Shown in pieces: positions 1-8,535 of a DNA stretch of 64,000 bases. The stretch comes from an uncultured Rhodopila sp. GTDB taxonomy: Bacteria > Pseudomonadota > Alphaproteobacteria > Acetobacterales > Acetobacteraceae. A program made the translations under genes and the position numbers. Positions within the stretch are counted from its first letter, which is position 1. Each line of letters begins with the position of its first letter. Under the pieces are notes generated by a model. The model was given only the letters and a program-made list of their open reading frames with translations. It searched no databases and was not told where the DNA came from. The stretch is from NCBI GenBank assembly GCA_903932145.1, contig CAIZFE010000028.1:1-64000 (forward strand), read 5' to 3'.

Positions 1-125
1 TAAAGTCGTGGGTGGCCGGGCCAAGCCCGGCCATGACGGAGAGTTAAAAGCCACGTCCGCGGAAAAATATTCTTTGCCGACCGCTTATGTTGACGCCTAT
101 ACGGACAAGCCGTGTCATGACGATC
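1..125. repeat. Dispersed palindromic intergenic repeat, copy 1
   Basis: Positions 5-43 are an exact inverted copy of positions 11409-11447, and a one-mismatch inverted copy lies at 24424-24462. The core is a GGCCGGGC / GCCCGGCC palindrome around CAA. The following 80 bases, including an AAATATTCTTT segment and a GACGCCTAT..GGACAAGCC end, recur in diverged form around 11340-11410 and 11511-11545, so the unit is about 120-140 bp. No gene is visible in these bases. It is at the window edge and may extend further left. Confidence 0.75.
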
Positions 126-157
126 AAAAGCAAGAGTTGGCCGCAATGGCCACTTGC

Positions 158-1117
158 TTAAAACAGCGCTGCCACCTTCCGTTGCCTCGGCCAACGGGCG
201 GCGACCCGCGGCAACACCTCCTCCACCAGCCGTTTCGTCTGCGCCAGCATGTCCGCGTCGCCATCAGCGATCGGTCTCAGAATGAATTTTGAGGCGCCGG
301 CCGCGACGTATTCGCTCAGCCGTTGCAGAATCACCTCCGCGTCGCCCATCGCGAACAAATCGTTCGGGTCGCGGCCGGTGCGGGCCTTATACTGTTCCAT
401 GACCTTCGCCACGCCGGCATCGTCCGGACCGCCAAAGCGGAACGCGAACGCGGCGCCGTAATGATCCTCATCGATCGTGCGGCCGGTGTCCACCAGCGCT
501 GCTTTGATGCCGGCGATCACCTCGCCAACAAAGGCCGGGGTTTCCGCCCCGGCCTGCCAGCCGGTGCCGACCCGCGCAGTCCGTTTGATCGCGGCCTCGG
601 ACGAGCCGCCGATCCACATCGGCAAATCCGGCTGCACCGGCACCGGCGAAATCGAGGCTTTGGTTAATTTGAAATGCCGCCCGGCATAATCCAGCGATTC
701 CCCGGACCACAACCGGCTGATGATCTCCAGCGCCTCATCCGTCTTGCGGCCGCGCGTGGTGGTGTCCAGATGCATCGCCGTCCATTCAGCCCCGCGCGGA
801 CTGCCGATGCCGAAGCCCGGCAACAACCGTCCGCCCGACAGCACGTCGATCGTCGCGCACTGCTTGGCCAGCAGAACCGGCTCCCGCAATGCGACCGAAA
901 CGACATTGACCCCGAACTTGATCCGCCGCGTCCGCCCGGCGATGGCGGCGAGCGTGGTCATGCATTCCAGGATCGGCGTCCGGCTGACGATGCGATCGGT
1001 CTGCCAGATCGAATCCAGCCCGCCTTGCTCGCACAGATCGACCCAGCGCCAGAATCCGTCCGTGGTCTGGAACGGATACTCCATGATCCCGACGCCAACC
1101 GCGATGTTACGTGCCAT
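158..1117 (-). CDS. LLM-class flavin-dependent oxidoreductase
   Basis: A 319-residue luciferase-like monooxygenase of the F420/FMN TIM-barrel type. The N-terminal strand (MARNIAVGVGIMEYPF), the segment GLDSIWQTDRI, and the FGVNVV and LSGGRLLPGFGIGS motifs follow the usual order of this superfamily, and the length fits. Such enzymes oxidise a substrate using reduced flavin or F420; the substrate cannot be read from sequence. It begins 18 bases after the stop of the RND pump gene on the same strand, so it is probably the last gene of the TetR-adaptor-pump operon. This may tie it to modification of an exported compound, which is inference. A second, shorter LLM protein lies at 59311-60135. Confidence 0.85.
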   Translation of the reverse strand: MARNIAVGVGIMEYPFQTTDGFWRWVDLCEQGGLDSIWQTDRIVSRTPILECMTTLAAIAGRTRRIKFGVNVVSVALREPVLLAKQCATIDVLSGGRLLPGFGIGSPRGAEWTAMHLDTTTRGRKTDEALEIISRLWSGESLDYAGRHFKLTKASISPVPVQPDLPMWIGGSSEAAIKRTARVGTGWQAGAETPAFVGEVIAGIKAALVDTGRTIDEDHYGAAFAFRFGGPDDAGVAKVMEQYKARTGRDPNDLFAMGDAEVILQRLSEYVAAGASKFILRPIADGDADMLAQTKRLVEEVLPRVAARWPRQRKVAALF

Positions 1118-1135
1118 TCCTGGCCTCCCGATCCT

Positions 1136-4100
1136 CTATCCGGGGATCGTCTCTTGTTTCCAGCCCAGAGGCAATCCGGCCGCCGCCGTCTGGCGCGGCA
1201 CCCGCGTCCAGCCGGCGTACAAAGCCGGAACGAAAAACAGCGTCAGCACCGTTGCACTGACCAGGCCGCCCATGATCGCGATCGCCATTGGCGCCCAGAA
1301 CACCGAGAACGCCAGCGGCACCAGCGCCATGATCGCCGCCGCCGCCGTCAGCAGGATCGGCCGGGTTCGCCGCACCACGGCATCGGCGATCGCCTCCGCC
1401 GGACGCGAACCCGAGGCCTGGTCGCGCTCGATCTGATCCACCAGAATGACCGAGTTCCGCATGATGATTCCGGCCAGCGCGATGAACCCCAGCATGGCAA
1501 CGAAACCGAAGGGCGCGCCTGTCACCAGCAGTGCCGCCGTGACCCCAATCAGTCCCAGCGGTGCCGTCAGCAGTACCATCGCCATGCGGCTGAAGCTTTG
1601 CATTTGCAGCATCAGCAGCGACAGCATGACCAACACCATCAGCGGCATGATCGCGTTGACGGACGCTTGTCCCTTGGCGCTTTCCCCGGCGGCGCCACCG
1701 GTTTCGATCGTGTAACCCGGCGGCAGCGCCGTTCGGATCGGTGCCAGCAGTGGTAATATCTCGGCCGTCACGTCTGGGGCCTGCGCACCGTCGGCGATGT
1801 CGCCCCGTACGGTCAAGGCCGGCAGCCGTCCACGCCGGTTGAAGAACGCCTCCTCGAGAACCGGCCGTACCGTGGCGATCTGCGACAGCGGCACCTGGCG
1901 GCCGTTACCGCCCCGGATGGTGACGTTGCCCAAATCCGCCAGATCATGCCGTTCGGCACCCACCGCTCGGATGACAATCGGGATCAGGTCAAGGTTTTCG
2001 CGATACTGGCTGACCGTCACCCCTTGCAGCAGGGTTTGCAATGTTTGCGAAACATCCTGGCTGGACAGCCCCAGCAGCCGGGCCTTGTCCTGGTCAATGT
2101 CGATGCGGACAGATTTGCCAAGATTACCCCAGTCGTCGCTGACATTGCGGATATGGGCGTTCTCCCGCATCACCTGCCGCATATGATCCGCTATCCCGCG
2201 CAATGCGACCGGATCAGGGCCTTTGATGCGGAACTGCACCGGGTAGCCGACCGGCGGTCCCAGTTCCAGGCGCCCCACGCGCACCCGGACATCGGCGAAC
2301 GCCCCACTGTCGATCGCTTTGGTTAATGTCGCCAGCAAGGCCTCACGCGCGGCAACGCTGTCCGTATTGATCACGAACTGTGCGAAATTGGGGGTTTGCA
2401 GCACCGGTGCGAAAGCCAGGAAGAAACGCGGCGATCCGCTGCCGGTATAGGCAACGCTGGATCGGATGCCGGGTTGATCGCGCAGGATGGCTTCCACCTG
2501 CTGCACGGACGCGGCGGTGGCCGCAAACGATCCGCCCTCCGGCAGGCGCAGATCGATCATGACTTCCAACCGGTCCGATGACGGAAAGAATTGGCGCGGC
2601 ACCGTTGTGAAACCGGCGACAGACACTCCGAACACCACCACCGTCAGGCCGATCACCCACCAGCGCGCGCCGATGCACCAGCCGACCGCCCTGCGGATCA
2701 CCCGATAAAATCGCGTGTCGTAATGGTCGGATTCGGCCCTTTGGTGCTGGCCTTCGCGCAACAGTATCGAGCCGAGGTAGGGCACGAACACCACCGCGAC
2801 GATCCAGGACAACACCAGCGCCAGGCCGACCACGCGGAAGATGTCGCGCGTATATTCTCCTGTCGAAGACTGCGCCAAACCGACCGGCAGGTAGCCCGCG
2901 GCGGTCACCAGTGTGCCGGTCAGCATGGGAAACGCGGTGGAGGTATAGGCAAAGCTGCCGGCACGCATTTTATCCCAGCCTTGCTCCAGCTTCACCACCA
3001 TCGTTTCGACCGCGATGATCGCGTCATCGACCAGAAGACCAAGCGCGATGATCATGGCACCGAGCGAGATGCGCTGAAGGTCGATGCCGAGCAGTTTCAT
3101 GCCGACCAATGTTCCGGCCAGCACCAGCGGCACGCTGATCGCAACGACCAGGCCGGTGCGCCACCCCAGTGACAGGAAGCTGACCATCAGCACGATGGCC
3201 AGGGCTTCCAGAAAACTCTCCTGGAACTCGGAAACGTCTTTCGCTACGACCTCCGACTGGTCGTTCAGCCGAATCGCGGCAACGCCCAGGGGCAGGGTAG
3301 GGGCGATGGCCTGCATGTGCGTCGCGATGCGCCGGCCAAGGTCCAGGATGTTGCCGCCCTGAGCCATGGAAATCGTCAATGCGAGCGCCGGCTTGCCATT
3401 GACCCGCATGGTCGTTGCCGGCGGATCGACCACGCCGCGGCTGATGGTCGCGATATCGCCAAGCCGCAGGCGACGCGTGCCGGATTGGATGGGGATGGCG
3501 GCCAATGCGTCCACCCCGGCCAGACCGTCGCCGGTGCGGACATACACCCGGTCGTTGGGCGTATCGGTGAAGCCGCCGGCCGTCATGGTGTTTTCCTTCG
3601 CCACCACGGCCATGATGTCCTGCACCGAAAGTCCGAGTTCAGCCAGCTTGCGGTGGGAGAAGTCGATGTAGAGGCGTTCGTCCTGATCGCCCACCATGGT
3701 GATCTTGCCGACGCCGGCCACCGGTAAAAGCTGTTCGCGCACGTCTTCCACGACATGCCGCAGCTCAGGCAAAGAAAATCCGTCGCCGGTGAAAGCATAG
3801 ACGATCCCGAAGACATCGCCGAATTCGTCGTTGAAGTAGGGACCCTGGACGCCCTGTGGCAGCGTCGGCACCATATCCCCGACTTTCTTGCGCACCTGGT
3901 ACCAAAGGCCGGGCACGTCGGCGGGCGGTGTGTCGTCGCGGAATGAAACGATCAGGACCGCGTGGCCGGGCTGAACGCTGCTTTCCACGTAATCCAGCGA
4001 TGGCAGTTCCTCCAGCTTGCGTTCGACCCGATCGACCACCGATCGCGCCATCTGGTCTGCCGAGGCGCCCGGCCAATCCAACTGGACGACCATCTGCTTG

Positions 4101-4225
4101 ATGGTGAACGACGGGTCCTCCGCGCGCCCCAGCGACAGATAGGCCCAGACGCCGGCCGCGGCGACGGCCATGATCAGATACAGGGTCAGCGACCGGTGCC
4201 GCAGTGCCCAGGCGGAGAGGTTCAT
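1136..4225 (-). CDS. RND-family efflux pump, inner-membrane subunit (AcrB type)
   Basis: A 1029-residue hydrophobe/amphiphile efflux RND transporter, near the usual ~1040 residues. TM1 is at about residues 12-30, then a periplasmic porter loop, a block of hydrophobic helices around residues 335-540, a second porter loop, and a C-terminal helix block ending in FVPALYAGW. The LLVDDAIIAVE segment carries the paired aspartates of the TM4 proton relay. It would use the proton gradient to expel substrates from the inner leaflet and periplasm through a tripartite channel. Its start codon overlaps the adaptor stop by 4 bases (ATGA), so the two are translationally coupled. No outer-membrane factor lies nearby. 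Substrate is unknown. Confidence 0.93.
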   Translation of the reverse strand: MNLSAWALRHRSLTLYLIMAVAAAGVWAYLSLGRAEDPSFTIKQMVVQLDWPGASADQMARSVVDRVERKLEELPSLDYVESSVQPGHAVLIVSFRDDTPPADVPGLWYQVRKKVGDMVPTLPQGVQGPYFNDEFGDVFGIVYAFTGDGFSLPELRHVVEDVREQLLPVAGVGKITMVGDQDERLYIDFSHRKLAELGLSVQDIMAVVAKENTMTAGGFTDTPNDRVYVRTGDGLAGVDALAAIPIQSGTRRLRLGDIATISRGVVDPPATTMRVNGKPALALTISMAQGGNILDLGRRIATHMQAIAPTLPLGVAAIRLNDQSEVVAKDVSEFQESFLEALAIVLMVSFLSLGWRTGLVVAISVPLVLAGTLVGMKLLGIDLQRISLGAMIIALGLLVDDAIIAVETMVVKLEQGWDKMRAGSFAYTSTAFPMLTGTLVTAAGYLPVGLAQSSTGEYTRDIFRVVGLALVLSWIVAVVFVPYLGSILLREGQHQRAESDHYDTRFYRVIRRAVGWCIGARWWVIGLTVVVFGVSVAGFTTVPRQFFPSSDRLEVMIDLRLPEGGSFAATAASVQQVEAILRDQPGIRSSVAYTGSGSPRFFLAFAPVLQTPNFAQFVINTDSVAAREALLATLTKAIDSGAFADVRVRVGRLELGPPVGYPVQFRIKGPDPVALRGIADHMRQVMRENAHIRNVSDDWGNLGKSVRIDIDQDKARLLGLSSQDVSQTLQTLLQGVTVSQYRENLDLIPIVIRAVGAERHDLADLGNVTIRGGNGRQVPLSQIATVRPVLEEAFFNRRGRLPALTVRGDIADGAQAPDVTAEILPLLAPIRTALPPGYTIETGGAAGESAKGQASVNAIMPLMVLVMLSLLMLQMQSFSRMAMVLLTAPLGLIGVTAALLVTGAPFGFVAMLGFIALAGIIMRNSVILVDQIERDQASGSRPAEAIADAVVRRTRPILLTAAAAIMALVPLAFSVFWAPMAIAIMGGLVSATVLTLFFVPALYAGWTRVPRQTAAAGLPLGWKQETIPG

Positions 4226-5316
4226 CGGATCGCTCCTGCCCAGGCGGTCACCGGGGTCGCCGAATCCAGCAGTACCGCGCCGCCGGTGACCACTTGCGTG
4301 CCGCTGTCCACGCCCGCGCTGATCGACACCTCACCATCACCCGACCACGCGGCGATCCGCACCGGATGCGCCACCGCCCGTTGGGCGCCCGGGTCGAGCA
4401 CCCAGACCGACGGGACGCCATTCACCGACACGACGGCGGCGGCCGGCAACCGGATGACACTCTGGCCGTTGGATCGCGCGAATTGCACCGAGGCGGTCAT
4501 GCCCAGGCCGATTGCATCGGATGCCGAACCGAGAATGCTCACCTTGACCGCGAACGTACGGCTGGTGGCGTCGGCCAGAGCCCCGATCTCCCGCACCCGT
4601 CCGGACAGCACCGTGTCAGGTTGCGACCATAACCGGATCGCCACGCTGTCGGCTGCGCGGACGGCCGCCAGCCGGTTTTCGGGCACATCGACGACGATCT
4701 CTGTTTCGGCGGTATGGGCGAGCGTCAGGACGGTCTGGCCGGCGGCGACGACCTGTCCCGCCTCCAGATTCAGGCCGGTGATCACGCCGTCGGCGTCTGC
4801 CTGCAAAGCGGTGTAGTCGAGTTGGTCTTTGGCCAGCGCCAACTGCCGCTGCGCCTGCGCCAGCCTGGCCTCAGCGCCGTCGAGCGCGGCTTGCCGCTTG
4901 TCGAACTCCGACGGCAGATAAGCCGGGGAACCATGACCAAGTTGTTGATAACGTTTGAAATTAGCCCGAGCATTGACGGCCTCGGCGTCGGCCGCGCGCA
5001 CGACCTGTGTGGACGTTTCCAACGTCAGTCCGGCGTCGATCGGATCGAGGCGCGCCAGGACCTGTCCGGCTGTGACATGGTCGCCGATATCGGCCAGCCG
5101 CTGGATGACCTTGCCGCCGACGCGAAAGCCGAGGCTGGCTTGCACGCGGGCCTGCACGGTGCCGGGGTAGGTGATCGAGTCCGTCGCTGACGAGAAGCTG
5201 ACCGTCTGCACCCGGACCGGCCGCGGTACTGGTCTGGCGGCCTGATCGGCCCGCGCCGTCAGGGTTGGGGCCAACAGAGTTGAGACGGCCAGCAGGCCAA
5301 CGGCGGTGCGACGCAT
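4222..5316 (-). CDS. RND efflux periplasmic adaptor (membrane fusion protein)
   Basis: A 364-residue HlyD/AcrA-type adaptor. The N-terminus MRRTAVGLLAVSTLLAP.. is a Sec signal peptide with a likely Ala-x-Ala cleavage near residue 23. There is no lipobox cysteine, so it is probably soluble or peripheral rather than a lipoprotein. The lipoyl halves GGKVIQRLADIGDHVTAGQVL and ITGLNLEAGQVVAAGQTVL flank a helical hairpin of about 80 residues, followed by beta-barrel and membrane-proximal domains. It would join the pump at 1136-4225 to an outer-membrane channel encoded elsewhere. It is the first structural gene after the promoter at 5344-5372. Confidence 0.92.
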   Translation of the reverse strand: MRRTAVGLLAVSTLLAPTLTARADQAARPVPRPVRVQTVSFSSATDSITYPGTVQARVQASLGFRVGGKVIQRLADIGDHVTAGQVLARLDPIDAGLTLETSTQVVRAADAEAVNARANFKRYQQLGHGSPAYLPSEFDKRQAALDGAEARLAQAQRQLALAKDQLDYTALQADADGVITGLNLEAGQVVAAGQTVLTLAHTAETEIVVDVPENRLAAVRAADSVAIRLWSQPDTVLSGRVREIGALADATSRTFAVKVSILGSASDAIGLGMTASVQFARSNGQSVIRLPAAAVVSVNGVPSVWVLDPGAQRAVAHPVRIAAWSGDGEVSISAGVDSGTQVVTGGAVLLDSATPVTAWAGAIR

Positions 5317-5343
5317 GATGAGCGACCCTTATGAATGGGGCCG

Positions 5344-5378
5344 TCTATAACTCATCAATGTTCACTGATCAATGTTCA
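5344..5378 (-). promoter_or_regulatory. Efflux-operon promoter with overlapping operator-like repeats
   Basis: Read on the minus strand, TTGATC (5367-5372) and TATAGA (5344-5349) form a -35/-10 pair with a 17-base spacer, just upstream of the adaptor start at 5316. Two 11-base direct repeats (ATCAATGTTCA on the plus strand, 5354-5364 and 5368-5378), 14 bases apart, cover the -35 and spacer. This is where a repressor would block RNA polymerase. Binding by the TetR protein at 5382-6020 is inference. Confidence 0.6.
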
Positions 5379-5381
5379 TAT

Positions 5382-6020
5382 TCAGACCGACAAACCGCGC
5401 AGGAGGATTTCGATCACTTTGGCGATCAGGGCGTCATGGTCCGATCCGAGGTGATCGGCCTGGTCCAGCAGCAGCGCGGTCGTGCCGTGCAAACCGGCCC
5501 AAACCGCTTCCGCGGTCAGGATCGGGTCCGCCGCGACGAACAGGCCTTCCTGCATCAGGCCCTGGATATTGGCCGCGAGAATATCGAAGGACCGGTCGGC
5601 GGCCGGCACCAGCTCACAGACCGCGGCCGGGCGGCCGGGGCCGCTGGAGGCCATCATCTTGGCCAGAAAGGTCAGGCGATATTCGTCCGGATAGGCGAGG
5701 CCGAACGCGATATAGGCGTGCAGTCCGGCGCGCAGCCGTTCCAGGGCGGTTCCGCTGTGCCGCTCCGCCTCTTGCAGGCGATCGAGCAGTGCGTCGAACG
5801 TCGACTCGGCGATCGCCCGCAGGATCGCGTCTTTGTCCGGGAAGTAGAGATACAGTGCGGCCGACGAAACCCCGACCGCCGCGGCGATCTTGCGGATGGT
5901 GGCGCGTTCGAAGCCTTCGGTCAGAAACAGACGTTTGGCGGCATCCAGGATTTCACCGCGGCGCGATGCACCCTGACCACGCGGCTTGCGAACGGATTTG
6001 GCGAATGGGACGGTGTCCAT
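5382..6020 (-). CDS. TetR/AcrR-family transcriptional repressor
   Basis: A 212-residue TetR-type regulator. The N-terminal helix-turn-helix is at about residues 18-65 (RGEILDAAKRLFLTEGF.. ATIRKIAAAVGVSSAALYLYFPDKDAIL), the canonical DNA-binding signature. The remaining helices form the effector-binding and dimer domain, with a C-terminal part resembling TetR_C families. It lies directly upstream of the adaptor gene on the same strand, with 65 bases between, so it very likely represses the efflux operon and is relieved by a pump substrate. Its own upstream region carries a 13-base palindrome (6032-6044), which suggests autoregulation. Confidence 0.9.
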   Translation of the reverse strand: MDTVPFAKSVRKPRGQGASRRGEILDAAKRLFLTEGFERATIRKIAAAVGVSSAALYLYFPDKDAILRAIAESTFDALLDRLQEAERHSGTALERLRAGLHAYIAFGLAYPDEYRLTFLAKMMASSGPGRPAAVCELVPAADRSFDILAANIQGLMQEGLFVAADPILTAEAVWAGLHGTTALLLDQADHLGSDHDALIAKVIEILLRGLSV

Positions 6021-6031
6021 GCCAACCTATA

Positions 6032-6044
6032 TAAACTTTGTTTA
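6032..6044. promoter_or_regulatory. Palindrome upstream of tetR, probable operator
   Basis: TAAACTTTGTTTA is a perfect palindromic arm pair (TAAAC..GTTTA) about the central TTT, 12 bases upstream of the TetR start codon and overlapping an AT-rich TATATA stretch that could serve as a -10 element. Position and symmetry fit a TetR autoregulatory site. It differs from the direct repeats at 5354-5378, so one protein binding both is not guaranteed. Confidence 0.45.
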
Positions 6045-6089
6045 CACAAAAGTCACCGGTCGCGGGATTTAATATTCCGACCATTGTCA

Positions 6090-6322
6090 GGCCGGGTGGA
6101 GTCGAACCGGCCTCCCCGGATCGTCCCGGCCAGGACAAGCCCTGGATCACGCTCCCATCTCGTTGCGGAAGCGACCGATCCGTCATGGCCCGGCTTGTCC
6201 GGGCCACCTTTGGCGGCACATGTCGTTCGTGCATCTTACCGGTTCGCAGCGCCAAAATAAAATCCGGACTACCTGCCGTCATAGGTAGTCCGGACAAGCC
6301 AGGCCGAGACGGTGGATACTGG
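6090..6322. repeat. Intergenic gap filled with palindromic repeat copies
   Basis: This gap between tetR and the EAL gene holds several related pieces: GTCATGGCCCGGCTTGTCCGGGCCACC at 6183-6209, then a GGCGGCA motif, and a facing end reading GTCATAGGTAGTCCGGACAAGCC near 6278-6300. Together they form the same two-ended inverted unit seen at 11284-11345 and 43062-43145. No gene is supported; reading frames here only reflect repeat composition. Confidence 0.6.
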
Positions 6323-7504
6323 CTAGCTATGCGGCTTGGCCCGACCGGTCCAGGCGTCCCACCAGATCGGCACAGCGGCCACCGGCAAGGGCCTGGCAGC
6401 GATGAAGCCTTGCACCTCATCCACGCCCAAATCCCGCATTTCGTTCCAGATGGCGTCGGTCTCGACGCCTTCGGCCACGACGGTGAAGCCGCTCGCCTTG
6501 GCCGAAGCGATCGTCGCCGCCAGGAACCGACGCACGGTGTCGGATACCAGCACCTCTTGCACCAGCACCTTATCCAGCTTCAGGCTGGTAAACGGCAGAT
6601 CCAGTAACGGGGCGAGTCGCGGCACGGCGGGTCCGACATCGTCGATCGCGACGCCAAAGCCAAGGCCACGCAACCGCTCCAGCGACCGGCGCAACGATGG
6701 GATATCCTCCACCGGACGGCTTTCCGTCAGCTCGATAACGATAGTCTCGGCGGCGAGACCAGCCGCCAGTCTTTGCTCTTCCAGGCGATCCAGCGCCGCC
6801 GGCTGCAACAGCACGTCCAAAGGGAAATTCACCGACATGCGCAGCCCGCGTCCGGACAGGAACGGACCCGCGAGGTCGGCGAATGCGATCACCGACACCA
6901 GGCTGGTGAGTTCACCCGCAAGGCCGGCGCTCTCAATTTGGGGTACGAAGCGATCGGGCGATACATGGCCGTGGTCGGGATGATTGAGCCGCGCGAGCGC
7001 CTCCACGCCAACCGGCCGGCGATCCGCGATGCGCACAATCGGCTGATAGCGGGTGCCGATCATGGCGCCGATCAGCGCCGCCCGGATGTCAGCCAAATCC
7101 ATGGCGGGTCCGCTTGGCCGCAAGGTACTCGCCATCAAGGCCTCTAAAACAGACAGGCACGTCGCTGTCGGAATGACACGGATATCAGGGTGTCTGGAAC
7201 TGGCCGCACCGAGCATCAACAGGCCGGTATTGGGCGCCGCGATTTCCCGGGCGAGATTGGCAAACTCATCCATCAGTCCGTCGGCATCGTTCTGATCCAA
7301 CAGAAGATGCGAGTAATGCCGCCGCGTATCAGCCAGCCGCACGACAGCGGATTTGGCGTCGCAGGCGGACACCGCGCCGCCGCCCATTGCCGTGGCTGCT
7401 CCGCGTGCGGCCTGTAGCCAGACCGGGTCACGGCTGACCAGCAACAGATCAACCCCTGGTGGACGAGGTGCGGCATGCGAGATAGCTGACTGGCAATTGA
7501 CCAT
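6323..7504 (-). CDS. EAL-domain cyclic-di-GMP phosphodiesterase with N-terminal pseudo-receiver
   Basis: A 393-residue protein. Residues 145-390 form an EAL domain that would hydrolyse cyclic di-GMP to linear pGpG. The EAL motif is at 168-170, and the later metal and catalytic segments are all recognisable: VNF asparagine, IELTES glutamate, AIDDVGP aspartate pair, LKLDK lysine, AEGVE glutamate and EVQGF glutamine. It is therefore predicted to be active. Residues 15-125 resemble a response-regulator receiver (DLLLVSRDP .. HLLLDQ), but the first acidic pair is reduced to one aspartate, so phosphorylation is doubtful. No transmembrane segment is visible. It is transcribed alone. Confidence 0.88.
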   Translation of the reverse strand: MVNCQSAISHAAPRPPGVDLLLVSRDPVWLQAARGAATAMGGGAVSACDAKSAVVRLADTRRHYSHLLLDQNDADGLMDEFANLAREIAAPNTGLLMLGAASSRHPDIRVIPTATCLSVLEALMASTLRPSGPAMDLADIRAALIGAMIGTRYQPIVRIADRRPVGVEALARLNHPDHGHVSPDRFVPQIESAGLAGELTSLVSVIAFADLAGPFLSGRGLRMSVNFPLDVLLQPAALDRLEEQRLAAGLAAETIVIELTESRPVEDIPSLRRSLERLRGLGFGVAIDDVGPAVPRLAPLLDLPFTSLKLDKVLVQEVLVSDTVRRFLAATIASAKASGFTVVAEGVETDAIWNEMRDLGVDEVQGFIAARPLPVAAVPIWWDAWTGRAKPHS

Positions 7505-7650
7505 GTCGCTTGCTACCCGATTCTATCAAAATACGCGAGAGCAATCCCGGTAATAAGACGTTAATTTCGTAACAATCGCACGATAGTCTTAATATTTAAA
7601 CGTCTCCGGTGCCTGCGAAGGGCACGCGGAGGCATTTTCAATGGATCTTG

Positions 7651-8427
7651 TCAGTGCTGGAAATTCGGCTTCCGCTTTTCGACGAAGGCAGCCATGCCCT
7701 CTTTCTGATCCGGTGTGCCGAACATCGACAGGAACAGCGCCCGTTCGTGCCGCACGCCTTCGATCAGGGTCGTTTCGAAGGCTCGGTTGACCGCCTGTTT
7801 GCCGAACTGCACGGCGACCGGCGACATGTTGGCGATGCGGTCGGCGATCTTCATAACTTCCGCGAGCATCTGGTCGGCCGGGAACACCTTGGAGACCAGG
7901 TTAGCCCGCTCCGCTTCGGCCGCGTCCATCATCCGAGCGGTGAGAACCATGTCCATCGCCTTGGATTTACCGACGGCGCGGGTCAGCCGCTGGGTGCCAC
8001 CGGCTCCGGGGATCACGCCCAGGTTGATCTCCGGCTGACCAAATTTGGCGGTGTCGGCGGCGAAAATCATGTCGCACATCATCGCGAGTTCGCAGCCGCC
8101 GCCCAGGGCGAAGCCAGCAACAGCAGCGATGACCGGCTTTTTAATGCGGGTGACGGTTTCCCAACCGGCGCCGATGAAATCCTCCAGCATGGCCTCGGGA
8201 TTGGTGCGGTCGCGCATTTCCTTGATGTCGGCGCCGGCGGCAAACGCCCGGTCGCTGCCGGTGATGACGATGGCGCCGATGCTCTTGTCCGTGTCGAACG
8301 CCAGCAGTTGCTCGCCCATTTCGCGCACCAGCAGGTCGCACAGCGCATTCAGCGCCGCTGGCCGGTTGAGCCGGATCAGTCCGACGCGGCCATGCGTTTC
8401 GACGATGATGTTTTCGTATGCCGGCAT
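7651..8427 (-). CDS. Enoyl-CoA hydratase (crotonase family)
   Basis: A 258-residue crotonase of standard length. The oxyanion-hole region [10 protein letters not shown] and the segments [11 protein letters not shown] and [20 protein letters not shown] are present, including both glutamates that add water across the 2,3 double bond of enoyl-CoA. It should be a functional hydratase in fatty-acid or phenylacetate-type beta-oxidation in the cytoplasm. It is monocistronic here, preceded by the secreted ClpP-like gene on the same strand with a 108-base gap. It differs from the two crotonases at 57.6-59.3 kb, which lack one or both glutamates. Confidence 0.92.
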   Translation of the reverse strand: MPAYENIIVETHGRVGLIRLNRPAALNALCDLLVREMGEQLLAFDTDKSIGAIVITGSDRAFAAGADIKEMRDRTNPEAMLEDFIGAGWETVTRIKKPVIAAVAGFALGGGCELAMMCDMIFAADTAKFGQPEINLGVIPGAGGTQRLTRAVGKSKAMDMVLTARMMDAAEAERANLVSKVFPADQMLAEVMKIADRIANMSPVAVQFGKQAVNRAFETTLIEGVRHERALFLSMFGTPDQKEGMAAFVEKRKPNFQH

Positions 8428-8535
8428 GTTGAATTCCTTCCGAACGGGTTCGGGTCGCCTTGTCTTCGAAGCGCCCTGCGATGCGCCGTGCTTATACCAA
8501 AATCGTGTCGCCGCAAGTTGCCCGGGCGCGGGTTG

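Noticed and set aside
674-1756. Long plus-strand ORF (360 codons) opposite the LLM and RND genes
   Set aside because: It is antisense to two well-recognised proteins, is arginine/glutamine-rich and has no family sequence; long shadows are expected at this GC.
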